A stretch of 62,417 bases of DNA from Solobacterium sp. (lineage in GTDB: Bacteria > Bacillota_I > Bacilli_A > Erysipelotrichales > Erysipelotrichaceae). Every line of letters begins with the position of its first letter. The stretch's first letter is position 1. Where the stretch lies: contig JAFUGM010000001.1 of the NCBI GenBank assembly GCA_017469355.1, positions 1 to 62,417 on the forward strand. Reading direction: 5' to 3'. The position numbers and the translations under genes are program-made. The notes beneath the pieces are model-generated. The model made no database searches and had not been told where the DNA came from. It saw nothing but the letters and a program-made list of their open reading frames with translations. Below, piece after piece: positions 16,070 to 24,926 of the stretch.

Positions 16070-17869
16070 GGAAGAATCAGACAATTGGATGAGCAGACTG
16101 CCAATATGATAGCGGCAGGAGAAGTTGTGGAACGGCCAATGGGAGTCGTGAAGGAGCTGGTTGAAAACTCGATTGATGCGGGTGCGGATCGGATTACTGT
16201 ATCGGTGGAAGAGGGAGGAATTACCTCGCTGACCGTCAGTGATAATGGATGCGGAATGGACAGCCAGGATGCGGCTAACGCATTTCTTCGTCACGCGACC
16301 TCAAAGATTCGCTCTTCGGAAGACCTGTGGGATATCGGCACCCTGGGGTTCCGTGGAGAAGCGCTTCCTTCCATCGCTTCTGTCTCGAAGCTGACACTGA
16401 TTACTTCGGATGGCACAGATAATACCAGAGTTGTGATTGAATACGGGAAGACCGTATCGGTTTCTTCCTGGCCATGTAATCAGGGAACAGAGATTACCGT
16501 AGAGAATCTGTTTTACCGTACACCGGCACGCCTCAAACATTTAAGAAGCGGAGCCTATGAGAATTCGCTGGTGCAGGATGTCATTATGAAGTTTGCGATG
16601 TCTCATCCGGAGATTGCCTTCCGGTTCATTTCCTCTGGCAAGGAAGCCTTCCGCACATCAGGAAATGGAAATCTGCAGGAAGTGATATTTCAGTGCTGGG
16701 GCAGAGAACCGGCAGAACTTGCGATTCCCGTATCGTTTTCCGACTATGATTACAAATGTTCCGGGTATCTGGTAAAGCCTTCTATTACCCGTTCTTCCAG
16801 AAACTTCATGCATATATTTTTAAATGGACGAATGGTAAGAACCTTCCGCCTTTACCAGGCAGTGATGGATGGCTATGAAGATTTCATCGTCAAGGGAAGA
16901 AAACCACTTTGTGTACTGAATATTGAAATGGATCCGCATCTGCTGGATGTCAATGTGCATCCTTCCAAGTGGGAAGTCCGTATCTCCAAAGAGAATCAAC
17001 TGGAATATCTGATACGTGATCAGGTCAGAGAAGCGCTGAAGAATACAATGTTGGCACCGAATATTCGTCCCGTAAAAGAGACAACGTATTATGAGCAGAT
17101 TCCGCTTGAAACCAATGTGTCTTTCCGTACACCATATGTATCTGCACCTTCTGCGCCTGTAACGCCAGAGTCGATCCCAGCACCTGCACCGGTTGAAACA
17201 AGCGCAGCGCAGTTATCCAATACACAACCGCAGGATACGCCGGTTAATTCAAATGAAGTGATTGAACCAAACCCAGTACCGGAACCGGTAATCCAGCGGC
17301 TTCCGGATATGCAGGTGATTGGCCAGCTTCATGAAAAGTTCATTCTATGTGCCTGTGAGGCAGGACTTGCGGTAATTGACCAACATGCGGCACAGGAACG
17401 GGTTCATTATGAGCAGTACTGTAATGCGCTGAATAAGAATCCGGCCATGATGGACCTGCTGGTTCCGATCACATTGGCGGCTGGAGATGATCTTGTGCGC
17501 AGAGTAGAAGAACTGAATGAAGCGGCGGAAGAGCTTCATATTACCTTTGAGGCATTTGGTCATGACACCCTGATCGTTCGAAGTGTTCCTTCCTGGATGA
17601 AGGATCTGGATGAAGAACGGTTTCTTCAGGATGTGATTGAAAACTTCCGCAATGAGACAAAATCCGTCTATGCGAAGATGGAAAAGAAGAAGATCGCCAC
17701 TATGGCATGTCATCACAGTATCCGGTTTAACCGGGCATTGAATATGGAAGAAATGAAACAGGTGGTGCTTCAGCTGAATGACTGTGAAAATCCATATCAC
17801 TGTCCCCATGGCAGACCTACCTTTGTGATTCTGGATGAGAAGGATCTTACGAAGGAGTTTCTGCGATGA
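16067..17869 (+). CDS. mutL: DNA mismatch repair protein MutL with endonuclease motif
   Basis: A 600-residue GHKL ATPase and mismatch-repair nickase. The N-terminal ATPase has ENSIDAGA, DNGCGM and GFRGEALPSIASV. A proline-rich linker spans about 355-420. The C-terminal dimerisation domain carries DQHAAQERVHYE (438-449), ACHHSIR and CPHGRP, the metal-binding endonuclease motifs found in MutL of bacteria without MutH. The start MGRIRQLDEQTANMIAAGEVVERP matches the family. No mutS precedes it in this window, although mutS-mutL adjacency is common. It overlaps miaA by 4 nt. Confidence 0.97.
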   Translation: MGRIRQLDEQTANMIAAGEVVERPMGVVKELVENSIDAGADRITVSVEEGGITSLTVSDNGCGMDSQDAANAFLRHATSKIRSSEDLWDIGTLGFRGEALPSIASVSKLTLITSDGTDNTRVVIEYGKTVSVSSWPCNQGTEITVENLFYRTPARLKHLRSGAYENSLVQDVIMKFAMSHPEIAFRFISSGKEAFRTSGNGNLQEVIFQCWGREPAELAIPVSFSDYDYKCSGYLVKPSITRSSRNFMHIFLNGRMVRTFRLYQAVMDGYEDFIVKGRKPLCVLNIEMDPHLLDVNVHPSKWEVRISKENQLEYLIRDQVREALKNTMLAPNIRPVKETTYYEQIPLETNVSFRTPYVSAPSAPVTPESIPAPAPVETSAAQLSNTQPQDTPVNSNEVIEPNPVPEPVIQRLPDMQVIGQLHEKFILCACEAGLAVIDQHAAQERVHYEQYCNALNKNPAMMDLLVPITLAAGDDLVRRVEELNEAAEELHITFEAFGHDTLIVRSVPSWMKDLDEERFLQDVIENFRNETKSVYAKMEKKKIATMACHHSIRFNRALNMEEMKQVVLQLNDCENPYHCPHGRPTFVILDEKDLTKEFLR

Positions 17870-18762
17870 AGAAGGTTCTGGTGATTGCCGGACCGACCGC
17901 ATCAGGGAAAAGTGACTTTGCGGTAGAGGTGGCACTGCGGTTTGGCGGAGAAATCATCAGCGGAGACAGTATTCAGATCTATCGAGGAATGGATATCGGT
18001 TCAGGAAAGATTCGAACCGAAGAGATGAAGGGGGTTCCTCATCATCTGATCGATATCAAAGAGGCCAATGAGCCTTACAGTGTATCGGAGTTTCAGAAAC
18101 TCGCACGAAGCTGTATTGAGAAGATATCGTTTCCTATCATCTGCGGGGGTACCGGTCTCTACCTGAAGGCATGTCTTTATGATTATGTCTTCGAGGACGA
18201 ACCAAGGCAGGAAACGCCTGCGGAATACGAAGCGATGGATAACGAATCTCTTCATCATCTTCTGGAACAGATTGACATGGAAAGCGCGCAGCGGATTCAT
18301 CCCAATAACCGGCAGCGGGTGATTCGGGCAATTCAGATAGCGGAGCGCTCTGGAAAAACCAAGAGTGAGATCGAAGCAGCGCAGAATCATACCCCGATCT
18401 ATGACATCTTCATCGCCGGGTGTACGGCAGAACGCAGTGTGCTGTACGAACGGATCAATGCCCGGGTAGAACAGATGTTCAGGGATGGATTGGAACAGGA
18501 AATTCAGGGATTACTTCAACAGGGAATTCAATTCACTGATCCCGGGATGAAGGGAATCGGATATCGGGAATTTGAATCCTACTGGAATGGAACTGCTTCT
18601 ATAGAAGAAGTAAAGGCGGAGATCCAGAAACACAGCCGGAATTACGCAAAGCGCCAGTATACCTGGCTGAACCATCAGATGGAAGTACATTGGTTTGAGC
18701 CGACAGACCCCGCTTCACGGAATCGTATGATGGATGCGATAATGAAATGGAAGGAGCAGTAA
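17866..18762 (+). CDS. miaA: tRNA dimethylallyltransferase
   Basis: A 298-residue enzyme that transfers a dimethylallyl group to A37 of tRNAs reading UNN codons. It shows the P-loop GPTASGKS, SGDSIQIYRGMDIGSGK, PHHLID and GGTGLYLK, all typical. The insertion domain and QYTWLNHQ segment near the C-terminus are present. The ATG overlaps the mutL stop (ATGA), so translation is coupled; mutL-miaA is a common bacterial arrangement. Confidence 0.97.
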   Translation: MKKVLVIAGPTASGKSDFAVEVALRFGGEIISGDSIQIYRGMDIGSGKIRTEEMKGVPHHLIDIKEANEPYSVSEFQKLARSCIEKISFPIICGGTGLYLKACLYDYVFEDEPRQETPAEYEAMDNESLHHLLEQIDMESAQRIHPNNRQRVIRAIQIAERSGKTKSEIEAAQNHTPIYDIFIAGCTAERSVLYERINARVEQMFRDGLEQEIQGLLQQGIQFTDPGMKGIGYREFESYWNGTASIEEVKAEIQKHSRNYAKRQYTWLNHQMEVHWFEPTDPASRNRMMDAIMKWKEQ

Positions 18763-18765
18763 CTC

Positions 18766-19569
18766 ATGGCGGAGCAGAAAACAAATACAAAACAACTGTT
18801 ATCCTATGTGACAAAGCGTACATTTAACCGGATTGTGTTATCCGGGGCGATTCCCGCAATCCTGATCACTGCGGCAGGCCTGTTGTTTGACGATGAAGAT
18901 TATATTTTCCTGATGTTGGGATATGGCATCATCATGATGGGAGTGTTCCTCATAGCGGCTGGGCTAGTCACCCTTGCCAAACGTGGCAGTCTGAAACGTG
19001 TCATCACTTCGCAGGAAGCACATACCACACCGTTTGATAATGATACCCTGAAACAGCTGACAAGAGAAAAGAATCTGTTTCTTGGCGAGAACTGGCTCGT
19101 TCTTGTGAAAAATGGCGGAGGCGTTGTGCCGATCGCAAAGACGGATATTCTTTCCGCCGATTCCGTTTCCCGCCGTAAAGAGGGAATGGAGAAACTGTGG
19201 GTTCGTATCGTAAAGAAAAACGGCGTTTCTGAAACCGTCTTGTATAAAGCATGTGAGCCTGATCCACTGGAAGTCATTCAGGAATGGCTTGGCAGTCAGG
19301 AACTGGTTCGACAGGAACAGAATACCGAATCATTCCAGACCTGCCCATACTGCACTGGGCCAAATGATATCAACGCAGTAAAGTGTCAATGGTGTGACAA
19401 ACCGTTAGAACCTTCAACTGCGGTATTCAAAAACAGTTTTGAAGAACCGGTAGAAACCGTATCACCTGTGATGCAGGAAACGAAAACGCCAACCGCAAAA
19501 TCGACCTATCTCATCATTGGGGTGCTGACAGTCATTCTCGTCCTGTTATTAGCAGTGTTATATCTGTAA
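18766..19569 (+). CDS. Zinc-ribbon membrane protein in the mutL-miaA operon
   Basis: I do not recognise the family. The protein is 267 residues. Two adjacent membrane segments near the N-terminus (about 24-68) are followed by a soluble domain (about 80-180) with PH-like alternation. A zinc ribbon (CPYC...CQWC, about 194-210), a Ser/Thr/Pro-rich linker and one C-terminal membrane segment (about 245-266) complete it. GGAAGGAG precedes the ATG, only 3 nt after the miaA stop, so it is part of that operon. The architecture suggests a membrane-tethered sensor or scaffold. Confidence 0.6.
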   Translation: MAEQKTNTKQLLSYVTKRTFNRIVLSGAIPAILITAAGLLFDDEDYIFLMLGYGIIMMGVFLIAAGLVTLAKRGSLKRVITSQEAHTTPFDNDTLKQLTREKNLFLGENWLVLVKNGGGVVPIAKTDILSADSVSRRKEGMEKLWVRIVKKNGVSETVLYKACEPDPLEVIQEWLGSQELVRQEQNTESFQTCPYCTGPNDINAVKCQWCDKPLEPSTAVFKNSFEEPVETVSPVMQETKTPTAKSTYLIIGVLTVILVLLLAVLYL

Positions 19570-19579
19570 GTCAGAAGTA

Positions 19580-19607
19580 TTGACTCGTGGTCAGAATTGA
19601 ATATATT
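19580..19607 (+). promoter_or_regulatory. Promoter of the Bax-inhibitor-family gene
   Basis: TTGACT (19580-19585), a 16-nt spacer and TATATT (19602-19607), followed by AAGGAGGG before the ATG at 19633. Confidence 0.65.
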
Positions 19608-19632
19608 TAGATGGGTAAGGAGGGTTTGAATC

Positions 19633-20364
19633 ATGAGTGAATTCAATCAATCTCAGGTATATGCCAGTGAGGCACAAGGGCTTAAGGCATACATTACAAA
19701 CGTACTGATTAAAATGGGGATCGCAGTGACGATTACTGCTGTGGTAGCCTTTGCGGGATATCTCAGTCTTGTGAACCGCGGATTCTTATTCCGCATGTTA
19801 ATGAGTGGTACAGGATCCTTCCTGTATATCGTCATGATGATTGCGCAGTTTGGCATCTGTATCTTCCTTTCTGCGAAGATTACTTCGATGCAGACAAGCA
19901 CCGCAACCGCTTTGCTGTATGCGTATGCGGCAATTACCGGAATCACCTTCTCCATTCTTCCCACTGCGTTTGATGTCGCAACCGTATTCATGGCATTCGC
20001 CTTTGCGGCAGTGATGTTCTTCAGCTGTGCGGTGATCGGACATACCACAAATGTGGATCTGTCCAAGTTCAGCGGACTTCTGGTTGGCGGTTTGATCGCA
20101 TTGATTATCGCGACCATCGCATCACTGTTCATTCCGGTTCTGCGGGACAGCCTGATCATCAGCTATATCGGTGTCATTCTGTTCCTGGTTCTCACCGCAT
20201 GGGATATGCAGAGAATCAAGCAGTTCTATTATGGAACACAGGGTGGAATGGGAACCCTTGGCGGAAACCTCGCGGTTTACGGTGCCTTCCAGCTCTACCT
20301 GGATTTCATCAACATCTTCCTGTATGTACTGCGGATTCTTGGAAGCCGGTCCAACAGAAAGTAA
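19633..20364 (+). CDS. Bax inhibitor-1 (BI-1/YccA) family membrane protein
   Basis: A 243-residue protein with seven hydrophobic segments. The C-terminal YGAFQLYLDFINIFLYVLRILG is the BI-1 family signature, and TAWDMQRIK precedes it. Family members such as Bacillus YetJ are pH-sensitive calcium leak channels; whether this one conducts ions is inference. It has its own promoter and terminator, so it is a single-gene unit. Confidence 0.92.
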   Translation: MSEFNQSQVYASEAQGLKAYITNVLIKMGIAVTITAVVAFAGYLSLVNRGFLFRMLMSGTGSFLYIVMMIAQFGICIFLSAKITSMQTSTATALLYAYAAITGITFSILPTAFDVATVFMAFAFAAVMFFSCAVIGHTTNVDLSKFSGLLVGGLIALIIATIASLFIPVLRDSLIISYIGVILFLVLTAWDMQRIKQFYYGTQGGMGTLGGNLAVYGAFQLYLDFINIFLYVLRILGSRSNRK

Positions 20365-20382
20365 AAAACGACGAAGACAGTA

Positions 20383-20423
20383 AAAACTCTGAATCCTCTC
20401 AATCGGAATCAGAGTTTTCTTTT
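20383..20423. terminator. Shared bidirectional terminator
   Basis: AAAACTCTGA (20383-20392) pairs with TCAGAGTTTT (20409-20418), with T-rich tails on both strands. The stop codon of the convergent AraC gene lies in the loop region. Confidence 0.8.
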
Positions 20424-21301
20424 TGGCCTTCCTTCATCCGCATCTGCTTTGGGGTCATCCCAAAGGAGCGCATGAACAGACGGTTGAAGTAGCTCTGTTG
20501 ATTGAATCCACAGCAGCGGGCAACCTCAGAGACGCGCATATTGGTATGGCAGAGGTAATATACACTTCGATCCAGACGATAGGTCTGTAAGTGGTGAATC
20601 GGGCTTTTCTGAAGATACTGGCGGAAGAGCCTTGTGCATTTACTGCGGGATACTTTCCCGGCATCCGCAATGTCATTCAGAGAAATCTCTTCCCGGTAAT
20701 TCTCACCGATAAACGCCATCATCTCCCGCAGGGTATCGAGATCGGCATCCCGGGAAATGGTTTCGTCCGGATTGGTATGGTGATAAATACGGATAATCTG
20801 ACGGAGCTGAGAAAGATAATGGGAGAGAATCTCGCATTCAAATTCCTGTGGTCGATGGCGGTTTAACTCCAGAATGGCATCCATATCTGCGGAGAATAAT
20901 GGATTGGCGGGGTGAATGACGATGGAAGAAAAGCGGGCATCATCAATCATCTTCTGCAGTTTTTGATTTAACAATGGATTGGATACGGCGTCAGGTCTGG
21001 CGATCAGGATCCGATAGCGGGCATGTCCTTTCGGAACACCATAATAGGTATGTACACGCATACTGTTAATGAAGATGGTTTCTCCCTCTTCCACTATCTG
21101 ACGTACACCATCCACTTCCAGTTCGATGGAGCCTTCAAGCATGCGAACCCATATGAAATCACTTTGAAATCGGGAAAGAATAAAGACAGAATCCAGCACA
21201 TCATTTTCCCATTCACCGATATAAATCGGAAGATCGTCAGAGATGTAATCGTAGTCATAGATCGGGGGATGCCGGTTTTCTCCTGCTTCATGTTGTATCA
21301 T
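20399..21301 (-). CDS. AraC family transcriptional regulator
   Basis: A 300-residue regulator. The N-terminal half is a cupin-like sensor (about 40-110: MLEGSIELEVDGVRQIVEEGETIFIN). The C-terminal 100 residues hold two helix-turn-helix units, LNDIADAGKVSRSKCTRLFRQYLQKSP and VSEVARCCGFNQQSYFNRLFMRSFGMTPKQMR, as in AraC proteins. A good AGGAG precedes the ATG. The ligand is unknown. It diverges from a lipoprotein gene, and the gap holds a perfect inverted repeat over its own -10, suggesting autoregulation and control of the lipoprotein. Confidence 0.9.
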   Translation of the reverse strand: MIQHEAGENRHPPIYDYDYISDDLPIYIGEWENDVLDSVFILSRFQSDFIWVRMLEGSIELEVDGVRQIVEEGETIFINSMRVHTYYGVPKGHARYRILIARPDAVSNPLLNQKLQKMIDDARFSSIVIHPANPLFSADMDAILELNRHRPQEFECEILSHYLSQLRQIIRIYHHTNPDETISRDADLDTLREMMAFIGENYREEISLNDIADAGKVSRSKCTRLFRQYLQKSPIHHLQTYRLDRSVYYLCHTNMRVSEVARCCGFNQQSYFNRLFMRSFGMTPKQMRMKEGQKENSDSD

Positions 21302-21317
21302 TGTGGCGAACTCCTGT

Positions 21318-21346
21318 TAGTACAATTAATATACCCGATTGTACTA
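21318..21346. promoter_or_regulatory. Operator-like inverted repeat between araC-type gene and lipoprotein
   Basis: Perfect 9-bp arms, TAGTACAAT (21318-21326) and ATTGTACTA (21338-21346), are separated by 11 nt. The spacer contains TATATT on the minus strand, a likely -10 of the AraC gene. A dimeric regulator bound here would block that promoter. Confidence 0.6.
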
Positions 21347-21411
21347 TTATTTGGCTGTAATAATGCCTAAACTGTTTTCGCATGATTCGATAATGCAAAA
21401 AGGAGAACAGA

Positions 21412-22179
21412 ATGAAAAAGTTATTGGCATTTGTGACAGCTGCCCTGTTACTGGCAGGATGCGGCACATCTTCCAGCGAGTCGACTGCTCCTGCAGCAGC
21501 AGAACCTGCGGTGGAAGAAACAACAGAAGCGGCTGCGGAAGACGTACAGACTGTCGGTGAGTATACCGTATACAACGCAACTGGAGAAAGCGTATCTGAA
21601 CTGTATCTGTACCCGGTAGGCTCCGATAAGGGAGAGAACCTGGCAGGGGAGCGCGGACTCAGCGATGCGCATGCGATCGGTCTTACCTATGATGCGGGAG
21701 ATAAGGCATCCGAAACAACACTCACACTTGAGTTTGTGACATCTTCCGGTTACACTGCAGCGTTTGAGACACTGCACATTGAAACAGTTCCGATCACATT
21801 ACTGGCAGAAGATGCGTTGACTGGTGCGACACCGATCGCCTTTCAGTCCACAACTGCAAAGTACACTATTTACAACAAGACTGGTGAGACTGTTACAGAT
21901 CTCTATCTGTATGCGACCGGTTCCTCCGATAAGGGTGATAACCTGATTGCGGAAGCTGCTGAACCGGATGGATCTCAGGTGATTGAGCTCGATTCTGTAC
22001 CGGCAGCCAACGTTAAGGATGACGGCACACTCAGCCCATTCACACTGGAGTTCACCACCGAATCTGGTTACACTGGTTCGTTCACCACACTGTCTTATGA
22101 AGTAGCTCCGATTCAGCTGGTATCTGAAGATATGCTTACTGGCGCAACTCAGATTCAGTTCGGTGCTCCGGCAAACTAA
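21412..22179 (+). CDS. Lipoprotein with two tandem repeats
   Basis: A 255-residue lipoprotein. The signal peptide ends in the lipobox LLAGC (cysteine at about 17), then a Ser/Thr/Ala/Glu-rich linker. Two homologous units of about 85-90 residues follow, recognisable by YTVYNATGESVSELYLYPVGS (near 46) and YTIYNKTGETVTDLYLYATGS (near 150). Each unit ends in DALTGAT or DMLTGAT followed by a short hydrophobic stretch. Function is unknown; the repeats look like small beta-rich adhesive or ligand-binding domains. It is divergent from an AraC regulator and has its own terminator. Confidence 0.75.
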   Translation: MKKLLAFVTAALLLAGCGTSSSESTAPAAAEPAVEETTEAAAEDVQTVGEYTVYNATGESVSELYLYPVGSDKGENLAGERGLSDAHAIGLTYDAGDKASETTLTLEFVTSSGYTAAFETLHIETVPITLLAEDALTGATPIAFQSTTAKYTIYNKTGETVTDLYLYATGSSDKGDNLIAEAAEPDGSQVIELDSVPAANVKDDGTLSPFTLEFTTESGYTGSFTTLSYEVAPIQLVSEDMLTGATQIQFGAPAN

Positions 22180-22218
22180 CAGTAAAGAGTACCATTCCCT
22201 AAATGGATCTTCCAAATT

Positions 22219-22245
22219 ACGCTGTGTGAAAACATGGCGTTTTTT
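22219..22245 (+). terminator. Terminator of the lipoprotein gene
   Basis: ACGCTGTG (22219-22226) pairs, with two G-U pairs, with CATGGCGT (22233-22240), followed by a run of T. Confidence 0.7.
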
Positions 22246-22268
22246 GGTTTTACTGGGAATGGAGCGTA

Positions 22269-22283
22269 TATGATTGATTCATG
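22269..22283 (+). promoter_or_regulatory. -10 box abutting the macrodomain start codon
   Basis: TATGAT (22269-22274) ends 6 nt before ATG 22281, directly downstream of the previous terminator. There is no usable ribosome site, so a leaderless transcript is likely. Confidence 0.45.
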
Positions 22284-23093
22284 AGGAATAATATGACACA
22301 GGAAGAAAAACTGATTTATCTGATTCGGGCGCTATTAAACGAGGATGAGCGTTACGGTGATATGGAACTCCCGGAACTTGAACAGGATCGCAAAAATCTA
22401 TTAAGAGCGTTAATGAATGTACGCATGCCAAAGAAGATCAGCCGGCAGTTTCTGGAAGTGCAGGATTCCTATCTGCAGGAAGAATCAAGGCGGAATGGAA
22501 TCACGGATATAAATGAATTGACTCCGGTTCCCTTAGATCCGCGTATTTATCTCTGGCAGGGAGATATTACAACGCTGCGATGTGATGCGATTGTAAATGC
22601 GGCCAATGCGCAGATGCTGGGATGTTTTCAGCCCCTGCATGGATGTATTGATAACATCATTCATACTAAGGCAGGCATACAGCTTCGTCTTGCGTGTCAT
22701 AGATTGATGATGGAGCAGAGATGTGACGAACCGACGGGGGAGGCTAAAATCACATCCGCGTACAATCTTCCATGTAAGTATGTTCTGCATACCGTAGGCC
22801 CAATCGTACAAGGCCCATTAAGAGAAGAACATGAACGGTTATTGGCTTCCTGTTATAGATCCTGCCTGGAACTGGCACAGCTGAGCGGTGTGAGACATAT
22901 CGCGTTCTGCTGTATTTCTACCGGAGTATTTATGTTTCCAAATGAAAGAGCGGCTGAAATAGCAGTGGATACAGTGAACACATGGCTGAATGAAACCGGA
23001 AGTAATATGAAAGTGATCTTTAATGTATTCAAGGATATTGATCTGATGTTGTATAAATACTGTCTGGGTGAGACGGAAGCTGATACAGAATAA
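22281..23093 (+). CDS. Zinc-type macrodomain protein-ADP-ribose hydrolase
   Basis: A 270-residue macrodomain of the zinc-dependent bacterial group. These remove ADP-ribose put on a lipoylated GcvH-like carrier by a class M sirtuin. It has an N-terminal helical extension (about 1-85), then [41 protein letters not shown], the hallmark of the zinc group (Cys and His ligands in GCF..LHGCID). The phosphate-binding loop CCISTGVFMFP comes later. Its natural partner, a class M sirtuin, is 1.8 kb downstream but separated by an ATPase gene and a partial second macrodomain copy. Confidence 0.9.
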   Translation: MRNNMTQEEKLIYLIRALLNEDERYGDMELPELEQDRKNLLRALMNVRMPKKISRQFLEVQDSYLQEESRRNGITDINELTPVPLDPRIYLWQGDITTLRCDAIVNAANAQMLGCFQPLHGCIDNIIHTKAGIQLRLACHRLMMEQRCDEPTGEAKITSAYNLPCKYVLHTVGPIVQGPLREEHERLLASCYRSCLELAQLSGVRHIAFCCISTGVFMFPNERAAEIAVDTVNTWLNETGSNMKVIFNVFKDIDLMLYKYCLGETEADTE

Positions 23094-23120
23094 TAACTTG
23101 ACACTTGGTTTGATAAAAAT

Positions 23121-23199
23121 CATTGAAAAAGTGTCGATTTAGCCAAAAATAACATTGAAAAAATGTCAAATTTCAATAAGAATTCGTTGAAAAAGTGTT
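23121..23199. repeat. Three direct repeats with an exact 32-bp period
   Basis: A 15-base unit with core TTGAAAAA(G/A)TGT occurs at 23121-23135, 23153-23167 and 23185-23199, each start 32 bp after the last, i.e. three helical turns. The third overlaps the -35 (TTGAAA, 23187-23192) of the ATPase promoter. The core recurs inverted at both edges of the ATPase segment, as TGACACTT at about 23099 and at 24584. These look like regulator-binding iterons. Confidence 0.75.
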
Positions 23200-23216
23200 A
23201 TTTAGCATTTTATACT
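23187..23216 (+). promoter_or_regulatory. Promoter of the AAA ATPase gene
   Basis: TTGAAA (23187-23192), an 18-nt spacer and TATACT (23211-23216). The -35 lies inside the third iteron, so occupancy would repress. Confidence 0.6.
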
Positions 23217-23248
23217 GTTGCTATTCCCGATATTTGGAGGATATTGAA

Positions 23249-24586
23249 TTGTTAGAACGCAAAGCAGAAAACAGAATCAAAGAGTGGATACACGGGTCAA
23301 AAAAAGCATTGCTCGTAAGCGGAGCCAGACAAGTGGGAAAGACATACTCTATAAGAAAATGTCTGACAGAGGCAAATTGTAACTATCTGGAAATCAACCT
23401 GATTGAGCAACCGGACCTGATTCCCGTGTTTGAACAATCTATGTCGACAGATGACTTGATGATCAATCTTTCGGCAGCAACAAATTATTCGTTTGTGAAA
23501 GGTGAAAGCATTCTTTTTATTGATGAGGTTCAGGAAGTTAAAGATATTGTAACGCGTATTAAATTCTGGGTGGATGAAGGCAGTTTTCGGTATGTTCTGA
23601 GCGGATCTCTTCTAGGCGTTGAACTGAAAAGTCTGCGTTCAGCTCCCGTAGGCTATTTGGAAGAAATAAAAATGTTTCCTTTGGACTTTGAAGAGTTTTT
23701 GAAAGCGTCATCAGTAAACGAAGATGTCCTGGAGCATCTCCGCCATTGTTTTATGGAAAAAAAGCCAGTTGGAGAATTGATTCATAATAAGATAATGAAG
23801 CATTTTCTCAGATACCTTGTAGTGGGAGGAATGCCTGATGCAGTACGAGAATATATCGAATCGGGAGATATTTCAAAAGTTACTTTGATTCAGCAAAATA
23901 TAAAAGAACTGTACAAACTTGATTTCACTAAATATGAGGCAGAAGACAAAAAACTCATGATTATATCAATCTATGAAACAATGCCTTCACAGCTCTTAAA
24001 ACAAAACCGCAGATTCAATTATTCAGATATCCGGAAAGGACTGAGATTTGAAAAACTGGAAAGCAGCTTTTTGTGGCTGGCTTCTGCCGGTGTTGTCATT
24101 ACTGCATATAATACGACAGAGCCACGGATCTCTTTGAGTCAGAATCAGAAGAGCAGTTTGCTTAAGCTGTATTCTTCTGATGTCGGTCTTCTAACGTCGG
24201 GATATGGCAATGCTCTGAGAACAAAAATACTGGTTGCGGACGACAAGGTTAATCTTGGTGGCATTTATGAAAATGCGGTGGCACAGGAACTGAATGCGCA
24301 TGGCTTTCGGATCTGGTTTTACAACAGCCACAGAAATGGTGAACTTGACTTTGTAATTGAACAGGATAATGAAATCGTCCCGATTGAAGTAAAAAGCGGG
24401 AAAGACTATTATGTCCATTCCGCAATTTCAAAAGCGGCAGACAATCCGGAATATGAAATAAATAAAGCGTATGTCTTCACAAACTACGATATAAGAACAG
24501 AAGGAAAGATGATTTACCTGCCGGTTTACATGTGCATGTTTTTGAAAGAAAGCACTTCTCTTCCTGTGTTGAATCCCATTATCTGA
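23249..24586 (+). CDS. AAA ATPase with DUF4143 nuclease-like domain
   Basis: A 445-residue member of the AAA_14/DUF4143 family. Walker A GARQVGKT is at residues 25-32 and Walker B ILFIDEVQ at about 90. The central helical region is LLKQNRRFNYSDIRKG. The C-terminal DUF4143 part has ELDFVIE...VPIEVKSG, the D-ExK layout of a restriction-endonuclease-like fold. TTG 23249 is chosen as start because GGAGG lies 8 nt before it. The gene is clearly more AT-rich than its neighbours. Function is unknown for the family, which is scattered among genomes and often near mobile or defence genes. Confidence 0.85.
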   Translation: MLERKAENRIKEWIHGSKKALLVSGARQVGKTYSIRKCLTEANCNYLEINLIEQPDLIPVFEQSMSTDDLMINLSAATNYSFVKGESILFIDEVQEVKDIVTRIKFWVDEGSFRYVLSGSLLGVELKSLRSAPVGYLEEIKMFPLDFEEFLKASSVNEDVLEHLRHCFMEKKPVGELIHNKIMKHFLRYLVVGGMPDAVREYIESGDISKVTLIQQNIKELYKLDFTKYEAEDKKLMIISIYETMPSQLLKQNRRFNYSDIRKGLRFEKLESSFLWLASAGVVITAYNTTEPRISLSQNQKSSLLKLYSSDVGLLTSGYGNALRTKILVADDKVNLGGIYENAVAQELNAHGFRIWFYNSHRNGELDFVIEQDNEIVPIEVKSGKDYYVHSAISKAADNPEYEINKAYVFTNYDIRTEGKMIYLPVYMCMFLKESTSLPVLNPII

Positions 24587-24602
24587 CACTTTTTTAAAGT
24601 CG

Positions 24603-24863
<261 letters not shown>

Positions 24864-24926
24864 TGAGAACGCATGGATGAGATGATATAACTATGACAGA
24901 GTCAAAACGACGGGAAGGGAATTGAT

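Noticed and set aside
20171-20492. Plus-strand ORFs over the end of the BI-1 gene and the AraC gene
   Set aside because: They are out-of-frame shadows of two clear genes and contain no family motif.
23099-24600. The iterons as a CRISPR array or as plasmid replication iterons
   Set aside because: Only three copies with 17-nt spacers, no cas genes or replication protein nearby, and one copy overlaps the promoter; an operator role is simpler.
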